Source: Acidobacteriota bacterium (GTDB lineage Bacteria > Acidobacteriota > Thermoanaerobaculia > Multivoradales > JBCCEF01). From it: a stretch of 52,675 nt of DNA. Position numbers and translations under genes: made by a program. The stretch spans positions 1 through 52,675 of the forward strand of contig JBCCHV010000045.1 in assembly GCA_039028635.1 (NCBI GenBank), given 5' to 3'. Below the pieces are notes generated by a model, which was given only the letters and a program-made list of their open reading frames with translations, had not been told where the DNA came from and ran no database searches. Positions 1 through 8,144 of the stretch are shown here, piece after piece. Within the stretch, counting starts at the first letter, position 1, and each line of letters opens with the position of its first letter.

Positions 1-28
1 AAGTCCAATTCCTAAAAAAGAACTCAAA

Positions 29-53
29 CCTGGTTCGATTCCCGGTGGTGCGA
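29..53 (+). other. tRNA-like T-arm and acceptor remnant at window edge
   Basis: Positions 29-33 (CCTGG), 34-40 (TTCGATT) and 41-45 (CCCGG) fold as a T-arm with the invariant TTCGA loop but one T-C mismatch in the stem. Seven bases and a discriminator-like A follow, with no encoded CCA. The 28 bases upstream do not give a convincing anticodon arm, and a 5' half would lie outside the window. It may be the tail of a tRNA or tmRNA gene, or chance. The rest of 1-289 shows no gene that I can support. Confidence 0.25.
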
Positions 54-289
54 CTGATAATTTTCCATCTTGGCTTGCAAATGTTTGATTTGGAAGGTAC
101 TAGTAAATGCAGATCGCGACGTGAAAAGGGCTTGCTGGCCCGGCTGGTTTAGTTTTGGGACAGGGCCTGGCAATCCACCCTGGAGAGGGTGTTGCCGGCC
201 GAGTGAGGGCGGGGATCGCCTCTAGAGCAGGACCGGTTTAAACCCAGGCCTGGGAGCTCCGGGGTGGCCGCCTTCCGGAAATCGTTGGA

Positions 290-697
290 TCAGGCCGGAT
301 CGGAGTTTGCTCGCCGAGCGCCTGTAGGATAGTCGTCAACTTCTCCAAGCGCTTCGCTGTTTTCTGCCGCCTGTTGCCGAACTTTGAAGGCTCGGCCCCA
401 GGCCTGCATGGGAACCAGAATGGTCTCGAGGGATCGTCCGAAGTCGGTGAGCTCGTACTCGACCCGCGGTGGGACTTCCGCGTAGACGTGGCGGGTGAGC
501 ACGCCGTCCGCCTCGAGCTCGCGCAGCTGCAGAGTGATCATGCGCTCGGTGGCGTTGGGGGTGAGGCGGCGCAGCTCGCCGAAGCGTTTGCGGCCCGCGA
601 GTAGGTGGCAGACGAGGACCGGCTTCCAGCGGCCGCCGATCACGCTGAGCGCCGCTTCGACATCGCATCCCGTTTTCCAACAGTACTTTCGGGCCAT
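290..697 (-). CDS. HxlR-family winged-helix transcriptional regulator
   Basis: A 135-residue protein of HxlR (DUF24) type, matching the usual length. The core runs from about residue 11 to 100: the CDVEAALSVIGGRWKP start, the F-G-E-L-R-R helix, a recognition helix with RMITLQLRELEADG, and the wing with RVEYELTDFG. Cys6 and Cys11 lie near the N-terminus, and in YodB-type members an N-terminal Cys senses quinones or electrophiles, so thiol sensing is possible (inference). The start ATG at 697 is preceded by AAGGAG at 706-711. The gene is divergent from a DUF1330-like gene at 820, with a palindrome between them, so it probably controls itself and that neighbour. Confidence 0.93.
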   Translation of the reverse strand: MARKYCWKTGCDVEAALSVIGGRWKPVLVCHLLAGRKRFGELRRLTPNATERMITLQLRELEADGVLTRHVYAEVPPRVEYELTDFGRSLETILVPMQAWGRAFKVRQQAAENSEALGEVDDYPTGARRANSDPA

Positions 698-729
698 GGG
701 ATCTTCTCCTTACGTTCAAGGACGTCCAT

Positions 730-757
730 TACTTACAAAAATGTAGGTACTTGTCAA
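730..757 (-). promoter_or_regulatory. hxlR promoter with embedded palindromic operator
   Basis: Positions 730-749 form an inverted repeat, TACTTACA-AAAA-TGTAGGTA, with one mismatch between 8-base arms. On the minus strand a perfect -35 TTGACA (752-757) is followed after 16 bp by TAAGTA (730-735), so the palindrome fills the spacer and -10 of the regulator's own promoter. TACT/AGTA-type palindromes are known for HxlR/YodB proteins. Autorepression is inferred from the position. Confidence 0.7.
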
Positions 758-779
758 GGATGGTGTGTCGACCTACGCT
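751..779 (+). promoter_or_regulatory. promoter of the DUF1330-like gene
   Basis: TTGTCA at 751-756 and TACGCT at 774-779 are separated by 17 bp and point to the gene at 820. The -35 directly abuts the palindrome at 730-749 and overlaps the -35 of the divergent regulator promoter, so one bound regulator could influence both directions. Confidence 0.55.
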
Positions 780-819
780 CCTCGCCGAAGCAACTTGACC
801 GACTTCTGAGGAGAAGACC

Positions 820-1122
820 ATGGCCTATTACTCCGTCCTCGCCGTCACCCCGACCACCGAAGACTGGATCCCGGACTACATCGAGCCCGCGAACCGACTG
901 GTTGCCCAGCACGGTGGCAAGTACCTCGCCCGCACCGCCAGCCACGAGCGCCTCGAGGGTGAGGGCGACGACGCCGCGCTGCGCATTGTCATCGAGTGGC
1001 CGTCGAAGGAAGCGGCGATGGCCTTCATGAACGACCCGGCCTATCAGCCCCATCTCGAGGCTCGAACCGCCGGCTCGAACAGTCACCACTTCCTGATCGC
1101 GGGGCAAGACGACCTCGCCTGA
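820..1122 (+). CDS. DUF1330-like dimeric alpha-beta barrel protein
   Basis: A 100-residue soluble protein with the layout of DUF1330/ferredoxin-fold barrel proteins: an N-terminal strand (MAYYSVLAV), a helix (DYIEPANRLVAQHGGKYLAR), a central strand with IVIEWPSKEAAMAFMNDPAYQP, and a final strand. The segment W-P-S-x-x-A-A-x-A-F-x-N-D-P-x-Y is typical of the family. The start is supported by GAGGAG at 808-813. Its biochemical role is unknown; such genes are often the single target of a divergent HxlR/MarR regulator, as here. Confidence 0.85.
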   Translation: MAYYSVLAVTPTTEDWIPDYIEPANRLVAQHGGKYLARTASHERLEGEGDDAALRIVIEWPSKEAAMAFMNDPAYQPHLEARTAGSNSHHFLIAGQDDLA

Positions 1123-1271
1123 GGGATCTGGGTTACCTTGACGGCATCGCGCCTCCCTCGTAGGCTTTCCGAAATTGCCGAGATCTCTGGTTGAGGTTGT
1201 CGAAAATTTCCGGCGGAGAGCGCCTGGGGGGCCTGTGAACCCTCGGCGAGCCGCGATGAGGGGGCCGAGTC

Positions 1272-2330
1272 TTGAAGTGTTTCGTGATCATGCCGTTCGC
1301 TCAGGATTTCAACGACGTCTACTTCAGCATTCAGGCGGCGATCAAGGAGCTGTCTGGGGAGCACCAAGGGCTGACCTGTGGACGCCTGGACGAGATCATG
1401 GGGCCGGGCAAGATCACCGATGACCTGGTCCGTGAGCTGAACCAGGCGGACGTCTGCATCGCCGATCTGACCGGCAACAACCCCAATGTGATGTGGGAAG
1501 TCGGCTATGCCATGGCTCTCGGCAAACCGGTGGTCTCGATCGCCCAGAGTGTTTCTGATCTGCCTTTCGATCTCCAGGCGATGAGAACGATCCAGTATTC
1601 GCGGAGCGCCCTCGGGGAGTCCCTCGCGCAACCCCTCTCCGAGGCGATGGATCAGACCTGCAACGAGCTGACGGCACGGCGCTTCAAGAAGTCGCCGGCC
1701 GCTCTCGAGGAGGGGTCGGGTTCCGAAGTCGACAAGCTGCTCGCAGACCTGATGGAGCGCCAGGCCTCGGGTCATCGGATCGACATCATTCCAGCCCGTT
1801 CGAGACGAGACAAAGAGAAGATCTACGCCTCGGTTCGAGAGATCATCGAGACGACGGAGAAGAGTCTCCTTTGCGTGACCCACCACGTGGGAGGTCCCGA
1901 TCATCCCGGTGAGCATCTCGAAGACTATTACGGCGCGATCGAACGCAAGATCCAGGCGATCCCGGACTTCGAGTATCGTCGGGTCTTTCAGATGGTCGAC
2001 GAGAAGGCGGAGGTTTCGGCCACCACGATCGGTGATCGCGGCTATGACCACTATGTTCACTTCAACGGCATCGAGGATCCCGGCCCCAAGTCTGTCTTTT
2101 TCTATCGCACCGCCCTGAAGATCCATGCCTCCTATCTCATCGCTGATGAAAAGTGCCTCTTCTTGGGAATTCCTCACGTGGATCAGGATGGTTCCGAGAT
2201 CAGAACCTTGATCTGCGTCAAGGGCAGCGACTCGATCATCGTGCGGCCATTCGTCGAGCACTTCGATGAGCTCGCCCAAAGGGCGACGTTGCTCGAACGC
2301 AGTGAAGGGGATTTCGGAATCAGCTTCTAG
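1272..2330 (+). CDS. deoxyribosyltransferase/TIR-like protein with C-terminal PLD-like domain
   Basis: A 352-residue soluble protein with TTG start and GAGGGG at 1258-1263. Residues 1-110 look like the nucleoside-deoxyribosyltransferase/TIR-like Rossmann fold: the first strand MKCFVIMPF, a Q-A-D-V-C-I-A-D-L-T strand, then G-N-N-P-N-V-M-W-E-V-G with Glu76 at the place of the catalytic or base-contacting glutamate, then A-L-G-K-P-V-V. Residues about 155-345 resemble a phospholipase-D-like fold without a visible HKD signature (K-I-H-A-S-Y-L-I-A-D-E-K is the nearest segment). Proteins of this N-terminal class take part in nucleotide-based signalling or immunity, but catalysis here is unproven. 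A 2OG oxygenase follows 16 bp downstream. Confidence 0.7.
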   Translation: MKCFVIMPFAQDFNDVYFSIQAAIKELSGEHQGLTCGRLDEIMGPGKITDDLVRELNQADVCIADLTGNNPNVMWEVGYAMALGKPVVSIAQSVSDLPFDLQAMRTIQYSRSALGESLAQPLSEAMDQTCNELTARRFKKSPAALEEGSGSEVDKLLADLMERQASGHRIDIIPARSRRDKEKIYASVREIIETTEKSLLCVTHHVGGPDHPGEHLEDYYGAIERKIQAIPDFEYRRVFQMVDEKAEVSATTIGDRGYDHYVHFNGIEDPGPKSVFFYRTALKIHASYLIADEKCLFLGIPHVDQDGSEIRTLICVKGSDSIIVRPFVEHFDELAQRATLLERSEGDFGISF

Positions 2331-2346
2331 CGGGGAGTTCTCGAGA

Positions 2347-3063
2347 ATGGACCTTGCTCCAGAGGGAATGGATCCGGCCTCCTTTCGGGAGCGAGGTTTT
2401 CTTGTCGTCCAGGACGTTGCGCCACGCGCTGGATCCTGGGCTCGAGCGGTCCTGTCTGGCGAGCTCGCTCCGGTGCGGGTCGAGCTCGAGGAGTCGCAGC
2501 GGGCCCTCTGTCGCGGGCGGGGGAGTGCGCGCAGCTACGTCTTCGATCGCTTCGCCACGGACCAGGTGATTCCCGAGCTCGAGGCCTTCTACCAAGCCTT
2601 GCTGCCCATATTGGCGTCCGCCACCGGGTCCACCTGGTTGGAATCGCCCTTCGCGCGCAGTGCCTACACCGTCAAGATCTATCAACCGGAGTCCTGCTCC
2701 CAGGGTTGGCACGTCGACACCAACAGCTTGACGGCGCTGCTTTACCTGACCACCAACGCTCAGGGCGGAGAAACGGTGATTCGCGGGCTCGACGGCCAGG
2801 TTCACCGGGTGCGGCCGGTTGCCGGTTCCTTACTGCTGATGGACGGAGTCCGCTGCGAGCACCGGGCCGAGCCCGTCGAGCTCACCCCCAAGGTGGTGTG
2901 CCTGTTGAACTACTACGACCACCATCCGCAGCGCCGAGACCTTGAGATGGACGGCCTGGCCTTCGGCGATCCTCCACTCGACCAGGCTGATGCTGGCGGT
3001 CGAGGCTCCTCAGGAGGCGCGGCGTCTCAGCAAGCCGATCCCGGCAAGGGTGACGAGCCCTAG
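2347..3063 (+). CDS. 2-oxoglutarate/Fe(II)-dependent dioxygenase (prolyl 4-hydroxylase-like)
   Basis: The open frame is longer upstream, but ATG 2347 follows GGGGAG at 2332-2337 and gives 238 residues. The double-stranded beta-helix core has the iron facial triad: His122-x-Asp124 in G-W-H-V-D-T-N and distal His172 in C-E-H-R, with Lys182 or a nearby basic residue placed to bind 2-oxoglutarate. The strand A-L-L-Y-L-T and the G-G-E-T segment between them fit P4H-type hydroxylases. Substrate is unknown. It is likely cotranscribed with the TIR-like gene. The last 18 codons run antisense into the 3' end of the convergent IPTL gene and encode a Gly/Ser/Asp-rich tail with no family support. Confidence 0.85.
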   Translation: MDLAPEGMDPASFRERGFLVVQDVAPRAGSWARAVLSGELAPVRVELEESQRALCRGRGSARSYVFDRFATDQVIPELEAFYQALLPILASATGSTWLESPFARSAYTVKIYQPESCSQGWHVDTNSLTALLYLTTNAQGGETVIRGLDGQVHRVRPVAGSLLLMDGVRCEHRAEPVELTPKVVCLLNYYDHHPQRRDLEMDGLAFGDPPLDQADAGGRGSSGGAASQQADPGKGDEP

Positions 3064-4347
3064 CAGGGCGGCCAGACCCGCTCCCGAGAGGGTCGGAATC
3101 TCCAGCACTGCCGCGCTCGAGCCGAGACTCGAGACGTCGATGCAGAGGACCGCCTCGTCGTCGTTGCCGCCTTCGAGATCAACCTCGACGCAGACGTTGT
3201 CGCCCTCCGCGAGGTCGAGGCGTCGAAAGGTCGTCCAGTTGAAGTTGAACTCGGTGACGGCGCCATCGACCGCACCATCGCCGTCGGTGTCGATGCGGTC
3301 GCCGACGCTGAGCAGGGCGGTGGAGGTGTTGGCGGGATCTCCGGCGTCTTGGGCCAGATACAGGGTTTCGACGCCGTTGGACCGCCAGGCGTGGAGCATC
3401 CGGCCGCGATTGTCGAGGGCGAGGCCCTTGATCAGGGCCGGTGCCGTCAAGACGCGGTCGGCGATGGCGTCGCCCTCGCGCAGCACGATGTGGTTGTCGA
3501 GGCTGATGACGTCGTCGCGGTCCTCGGGACCGGCGAGCTCGCCGGAGACGGCCAGGTTTCCGCGGTCGTTGACGGCGACGAGCTGAAAGCGCTCCCAGCT
3601 CTCCCCGGTGGTGGTGACCAGCTCGCCTTCGCGGCCCGCGAAGGCACCGTCGAGAATCAAGATCAGGTCGGTGTCGACGGAGCCGCTGTCGGTGAGGGCG
3701 ATCGCGGCGTAGTGGTCGCCGCCGTTCGAAGCGTCGAGGTCGATGAAGCGGATGATGGTGGTGCCGTCGATCGGTTCGGCGCCGTTGACGAGGAGGTCCA
3801 CCGGTGCCCCCGGTCCGGTGGATCGATAGAGGGCACGGTCGCGCGACGCAGGACCTTCCGGGTCGACCCAGGCCGCCCAGAAAATGCGGTCATTCGCCGT
3901 CATCTCGAGAAAGCTGAAGCCGACCAGCGTGGCATCGGGGAGACCCGGTGCGGCGGCACCGGCCTCGGCGAGGAGGCCGCGGTCGGTCCACAGCGCCGCC
4001 TGGCCGTCGATGGTCGGAGGATAGACGAATTGCCCCCCATCGCCGATCCCGAAAGCTCCTTCCCCGGAAGTGAAGCCGCCGGGGCCGAGGGAGTTGAACC
4101 AGACGGGACCGTCGTCGATCCAGACGAAACGATCGGACAGAGAACCACGCTGGGCGATCCCGAAGAAGCCGACTTCACCCGCCTGATTGACCTTGGGATC
4201 TTCCAGGCGAAAGACCACCGCATCGCCATCGATGATGCTGCCCTCGCGCAAAACGACGCTGATCGGCAGCTCGGCCGAAAGCGGCAGGACCGTCAGCCAA
4301 CAGAGGGTTGGGAGCCAGCAGAAAAGAGGCGGTCTCGAAAATCGCAT
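3010..4347 (-). CDS. secreted NxxGxxAF-repeat-like protein with IPTL C-terminal sorting signal
   Basis: A 445-residue exported protein with an N-terminal signal peptide (hydrophobic about residues 7-25). The body holds repeated units resembling the NxxGxxAF choice-of-anchor repeats: N-Q-A-G-E-V-G-F-F, N-D-R-I-F-W-A-A, N-D-R-G-N-L-A-V and D-N-R-G-R-M-L-H-A, each beginning a beta-propeller-like segment with many Asp residues. The C-terminus has E-I-P-T-L-S-G-A-G, a hydrophobic helix and R-R-R-A-S. This is an IPTL-CTERM signal, but with A where the consensus IPTLxxWG has W. The 3' end overlaps the convergent oxygenase gene by 54 bp. Function is unknown beyond export and surface sorting. Confidence 0.85.
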   Translation of the reverse strand: MRFSRPPLFCWLPTLCWLTVLPLSAELPISVVLREGSIIDGDAVVFRLEDPKVNQAGEVGFFGIAQRGSLSDRFVWIDDGPVWFNSLGPGGFTSGEGAFGIGDGGQFVYPPTIDGQAALWTDRGLLAEAGAAAPGLPDATLVGFSFLEMTANDRIFWAAWVDPEGPASRDRALYRSTGPGAPVDLLVNGAEPIDGTTIIRFIDLDASNGGDHYAAIALTDSGSVDTDLILILDGAFAGREGELVTTTGESWERFQLVAVNDRGNLAVSGELAGPEDRDDVISLDNHIVLREGDAIADRVLTAPALIKGLALDNRGRMLHAWRSNGVETLYLAQDAGDPANTSTALLSVGDRIDTDGDGAVDGAVTEFNFNWTTFRRLDLAEGDNVCVEVDLEGGNDDEAVLCIDVSSLGSSAAVLEIPTLSGAGLAALLGLVTLAGIGLLRRRAS

Positions 4348-4526
4348 GGTCGGTCTCCGAACGATGGAGCGCGAAGCGCAGGGGTTTCACCATCCCGACC
4401 GATGGCGACGGAGTTGATTCCCAGGGCCTGAGGTTATCAGGGGCCATGGCCGCCGGTGGCCGCCGAACAGGGACCTTTCTTTGATCAGTGCACGGACTGA
4501 GGGGGCGGGCCGCAGTGGTTCGGAGA

Positions 4527-4555
4527 TTGACCAGAAAATTTATATTCTGTAATAT
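4527..4555 (+). promoter_or_regulatory. strong promoter in an AT-rich island upstream of the CHAT gene
   Basis: TTGACC (4527-4532), a 17-bp spacer and TAATAT (4550-4555) form a near-consensus promoter aimed at the CHAT gene. They sit in an A/T-rich block (about 4533-4590) that stands out from the GC-rich surroundings and contains short inverted repeats such as ATATG-TTTC-ATAT. The rest of 4348-4526 shows nothing I can name. Confidence 0.65.
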
Positions 4556-4612
4556 CAAATATATTAATATGTTTCATATTGAGAGATCTTCGATCTGTGG
4601 TGGGTCCCGAGG

Positions 4613-7600
4613 TTGTCGCCCTGGACTGCAAACAGGACTCCGTTGCCGATGCCTCGCGCTCAGCTCGCGGCCGCCTCAGAGATGGTTGGGCGACTGCTGA
4701 CCGACAACGCATTTCTGCGGACCTTACTTTGGCTTTGGCTGTACTTGGCCTGGGCACCCGCGGTATGGGGTGGCGTGGTGGTCGAGACTCTCGGGCCAGA
4801 CTCGGCGCTGGCGCAGGCGGGGGTCGAGGCCGGGGACGTGCTGGAGACCTGGTCGGCGGTGGATGGCCGAGATGCTCGCGAGGCGTTGGCCCATCCCTGT
4901 GCTTTCGAAGCCCTCCGTCTCGAGCAGGGGCCGCGCGGTCCGGTGAAGATTTTCGGAAGGCGCGGTTCGCGACCGGTGTCCTTCGCGGTGCCGCCTGGAA
5001 ACTGGACCGCGGTGATTCGGCCGGATCTGAACCTATCGAGCCTCGAGTCCTATCGGCAGCTGGTCCGCGAGGTCGAGAGAGGAGAGGCCGGTAGTGCCTT
5101 CTCTATGGCCGAGGCGGTGGTCGCATCCTTGCCGGAGGAAGTCGCCTGGGAGATCGAGCTGTGGTGGTGGTTGCGCTTGGGCGAGCTTCTGCAGGAGGCA
5201 GGAGCTCTCGAGCAGGCCGAAAACGCCCTGATTCGGGGCGAGGAGATCGCCGGCGAGACCTTCGGCAAGGTTCTCTTGCATCTGGCTCGCGGGCGCTTGG
5301 CGGAACGGGCGCTCGAGCTCGATGAAGCTTCGAAACACTACCGAGCGGTTCTCGAGCCGAGCTTCGGTGAGGTGTCGATGCCGCTGGTCCGAGCATTGGC
5401 TCATTCGCACCTCGGCAAGGTCGCTCTGGCGCGGGGTGAGATGGCGCAGCTGCACGAGCACACGCTCCGCGCTCTGGCGCTGACCGAGGAGGTGGCGCCG
5501 CAGAGCTTCGCATTGGCCCGGTGCCTCAACGCCGCGGCCCACGTCGCCACCTTCATGGGGGCGATCGATGTCGCCGAGTCCTCCCTGATTCGTGCCCGAG
5601 AGTTGCTCATCGAGCTGGCCCCGCAGAGCAATGAGCTGGGCACGACACTGCTCCTCCTCGGTGCCGTCGAACGGCATCGCAACCGACTTGGCTCATCGGA
5701 GGCCTTTGTCCGAAGGTCTTTGGAGATCGCGGAGAGGCTAGCGCCCGAGGAGCGCGACGCGGTGGTGGCCTATCGCCAGCGGGCGATGGCCGAGCTGGCT
5801 CGCATGAAAGGCGATCTGGCGACGGCGGAAGACTTCGCCCGCCGAGCTCTGGACGCTGCAGAGACGGAGACTCCCGGCAGCTGGCAGCTCGCCATGACCT
5901 TGACGACTCTGGGCGACATCCTCGGCGACAGCGGTCGTGAGCAACTCGCCGAAGGGCTTTATCGTCGGGCTCTCGTCGTCTTGGAGGGCCTTGGGAATGG
6001 ATTTTTTGGCGCTCACGTTCGCGGCAATCTGGCAGCCGCCTTGGCCGACCTCGGCAGGCTCGAGGAGGCGGAGGAGCACACCCGAAGGACCCTGACCTTC
6101 TATCGCGAAGTGACTCCTCGAGGATTGTCCATTCCCTGGGCATTGCGACAGCTTGGCGAGCTCGCCCAGGCACGGGGTGATCTCGCCGCGTCGGAGGGTC
6201 ATTTGCGAGAAGCCGTGGCTTTTCTCGAGAATCACGCTCCCCATCACCTCCTGCTGGCCACCTGCCTGGTACGCCTGGGTGATCTATTGCGCCTCCAAGA
6301 CCGACTGCCGGAGGCCGAGGCGGTGCTGCGCCGCAGCTTCGGCATCTACGAACGTGGTGGAGGGCTCATCGAGGAGATTGCGCGCCACCGATTGGGCCTG
6401 GCTTTGGCCCAGAAGGGCGATTCGGAGGCCGCTGCCGAGGAGCTCTCCCGTGCCGTTTTGGTGCTCGAGAATCAGTTCCTCCGCATGGGCGGCTCGCGAA
6501 TGGCCCAGGGTGGATTGCGAGCCCGGGCCCGCCAGCTCTACGATGATGCGCTCGCCGCGCAGCTCACGGTGGGTGATCACGAGCAAGCCTTTCAGCTTCT
6601 GGAGCGTTCGCGGGCGCGCAGCCTCCTCGACATGCTGGCCGAACGCGATCTCGATTTTGCGTTGGAGCTTCCGGAGGCGTTGCGTCAGGCCCAGCTCGAT
6701 CTCGAGCAGCGCTACCGTCGCGCGGTCGATGCTGCGATGGTCTCGGGGAAGCCCGAGGAGCTCCGGGAGCGCCTTGCCGCTTTGGCCCTACTACGCGAAG
6801 AGCAAAGCAGTCTGGTGGCGAGCCTGCGAAGGACTGCTCCTCGCTATGCGGCCCTGCGATACCCACAGCCGCTCGAGGTCGAAGCGGTGAGGCGGCGCTT
6901 GGATCCGGGAACGGTATTGGTTGCATTCCACGTTGCGAGCAGTCGGACCGACCTCTTCGTGGTCACGGCCGAGAAAGGGCTGGTCGAGACGGCGACGCTG
7001 CCGGTGGGCTCTGCGGTGCTGGAAGAGAAGGTCGAAGAGTTTCGCACACTGATTCGCCAAAGGCGTCACCCCGGCTCGCCGCTGTTTCGTTCTCTGACGA
7101 CGGCGGGGCGCGATCTCTACGACCTGTTGATTGCTCCCGTTGCCGACTCCATCGAAGGCGGCGAGCGACTTTTGATCGTGCCCGATGGAGCACTTCACCG
7201 GCTACCCTTCGCCGCCTTGGTGCGGCCCGCGGGCGACTATCTGATCGCTTGGCGCCCGCTCCAGTCTGTTCTCTCGGCGACTCTCTATGCTCAGCTCACA
7301 GAGCGGCCGAGGCCGACCGGCGCCGCCGCATCCCGTGTCCGGCTCGCCGCCTTCGGTGATCCTCGTTATCCGTCCTGGGCCGCTCGGAGATCGGAAACGG
7401 TCGCGGAATCGCGAGCCCGCGGGAGTGAGGCCTTCCGCTGGACGGAGCTGCCCTTCAGCCGGTTCGAGGTCGAGGCCATCGCAGGGCTCTTCCCGGCAGC
7501 CTCGGTGCGTCTCTACCTCGGAGACGAGGCGACGGAGGAGGCGGTTTTGGACCTCCCGGCAGGACTCGATCTGGTCCACTTCGCGGTCCACGGTCAGGTC

Positions 7601-8050
7601 GACGACCACTTTCCGCTCAACTCCGCCTTGGCTCTGACCATTCCGGAAGACCTCGAAGAGGCGTCGCAGAACGGTTTGCTCCAGGCTTGGGAGATCTTCG
7701 ATCGGCTGCGCCTCGATGTCGACCTGGTGGTCCTGTCGGCCTGCGCCACGGCCTTGGGCCAGGAACGAGGCGGCGAGGGATTGGTGGGGCTGGCTCGAGC
7801 CTTCCATTACGCCGGGGCTCGCGCGGTTCTCGCTTCACTTTGGAACATCGACGATCGGGCTACCGCTGAGCTGATGGTGCACTTCTACCGTGGGCTTCGC
7901 GAGGGGCGGTCCAAGGACGAAGCCTTGAGGGCGGCCCAGCTTGCGTTGATCGGTGGCGCCTCGCCGAGCGATTCCCCAGGCGTTCGGCGAGGGCATGAGG
8001 TGGCAGCGCCTTACTACTGGTCCGCGTTTCAGATCTACGGGGCGCGGTGA
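4613..8050 (+). CDS. PDZ-TPR-CHAT caspase-like peptidase, membrane-anchored or secreted
   Basis: Up to 1145 residues. A hydrophobic segment at about residues 31-53 acts as signal peptide or anchor. A PDZ-like segment follows (S-A-L-A-Q-A-G-V-E-A-G-D-V-L, about 60-110), then at least ten TPR-like helical repeats (about 130-640), a coiled region, and a C-terminal CHAT domain (about 780-1140). The CHAT dyad is intact: His993 in H-F-A-V-H-G and Cys1044 in L-S-A-C-A-T, followed by G-E-G-L-V-G-L-A-R-A-F and S-L-W-N-I-D-D. CHAT domains are caspase-like cysteine peptidases. The TTG start is uncertain; ATG 4649 (AGGA 11 nt upstream) or ATG 4682 would keep the signal segment. It lies convergent to the PKD/sigma genes. 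Confidence 0.9.
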   Translation: MSPWTANRTPLPMPRAQLAAASEMVGRLLTDNAFLRTLLWLWLYLAWAPAVWGGVVVETLGPDSALAQAGVEAGDVLETWSAVDGRDAREALAHPCAFEALRLEQGPRGPVKIFGRRGSRPVSFAVPPGNWTAVIRPDLNLSSLESYRQLVREVERGEAGSAFSMAEAVVASLPEEVAWEIELWWWLRLGELLQEAGALEQAENALIRGEEIAGETFGKVLLHLARGRLAERALELDEASKHYRAVLEPSFGEVSMPLVRALAHSHLGKVALARGEMAQLHEHTLRALALTEEVAPQSFALARCLNAAAHVATFMGAIDVAESSLIRARELLIELAPQSNELGTTLLLLGAVERHRNRLGSSEAFVRRSLEIAERLAPEERDAVVAYRQRAMAELARMKGDLATAEDFARRALDAAETETPGSWQLAMTLTTLGDILGDSGREQLAEGLYRRALVVLEGLGNGFFGAHVRGNLAAALADLGRLEEAEEHTRRTLTFYREVTPRGLSIPWALRQLGELAQARGDLAASEGHLREAVAFLENHAPHHLLLATCLVRLGDLLRLQDRLPEAEAVLRRSFGIYERGGGLIEEIARHRLGLALAQKGDSEAAAEELSRAVLVLENQFLRMGGSRMAQGGLRARARQLYDDALAAQLTVGDHEQAFQLLERSRARSLLDMLAERDLDFALELPEALRQAQLDLEQRYRRAVDAAMVSGKPEELRERLAALALLREEQSSLVASLRRTAPRYAALRYPQPLEVEAVRRRLDPGTVLVAFHVASSRTDLFVVTAEKGLVETATLPVGSAVLEEKVEEFRTLIRQRRHPGSPLFRSLTTAGRDLYDLLIAPVADSIEGGERLLIVPDGALHRLPFAALVRPAGDYLIAWRPLQSVLSATLYAQLTERPRPTGAAASRVRLAAFGDPRYPSWAARRSETVAESRARGSEAFRWTELPFSRFEVEAIAGLFPAASVRLYLGDEATEEAVLDLPAGLDLVHFAVHGQVDDHFPLNSALALTIPEDLEEASQNGLLQAWEIFDRLRLDVDLVVLSACATALGQERGGEGLVGLARAFHYAGARAVLASLWNIDDRATAELMVHFYRGLREGRSKDEALRAAQLALIGGASPSDSPGVRRGHEVAAPYYWSAFQIYGAR

Positions 8051-8088
8051 TCGGCTTGGTGGTTCCCTCGATTGGCAGGATGGAATGG

Positions 8089-8114
8089 GGCTCGCTCGCA
8101 GGAGCGAGCCCCAG
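8089..8114. terminator. perfect 11-bp hairpin between convergent genes
   Basis: GGGGCTCGCTC (8089-8099), loop GCAG, and GAGCGAGCCCC (8104-8114) form a perfect stem between the CHAT gene and the PKD gene. No T-tract follows on either side, so it is a transcript-end hairpin rather than a textbook intrinsic terminator. It could serve both directions. Confidence 0.6.
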
Positions 8115-8144
8115 ATCGGGAGTCGAGGATCAAGTCATGATCGT

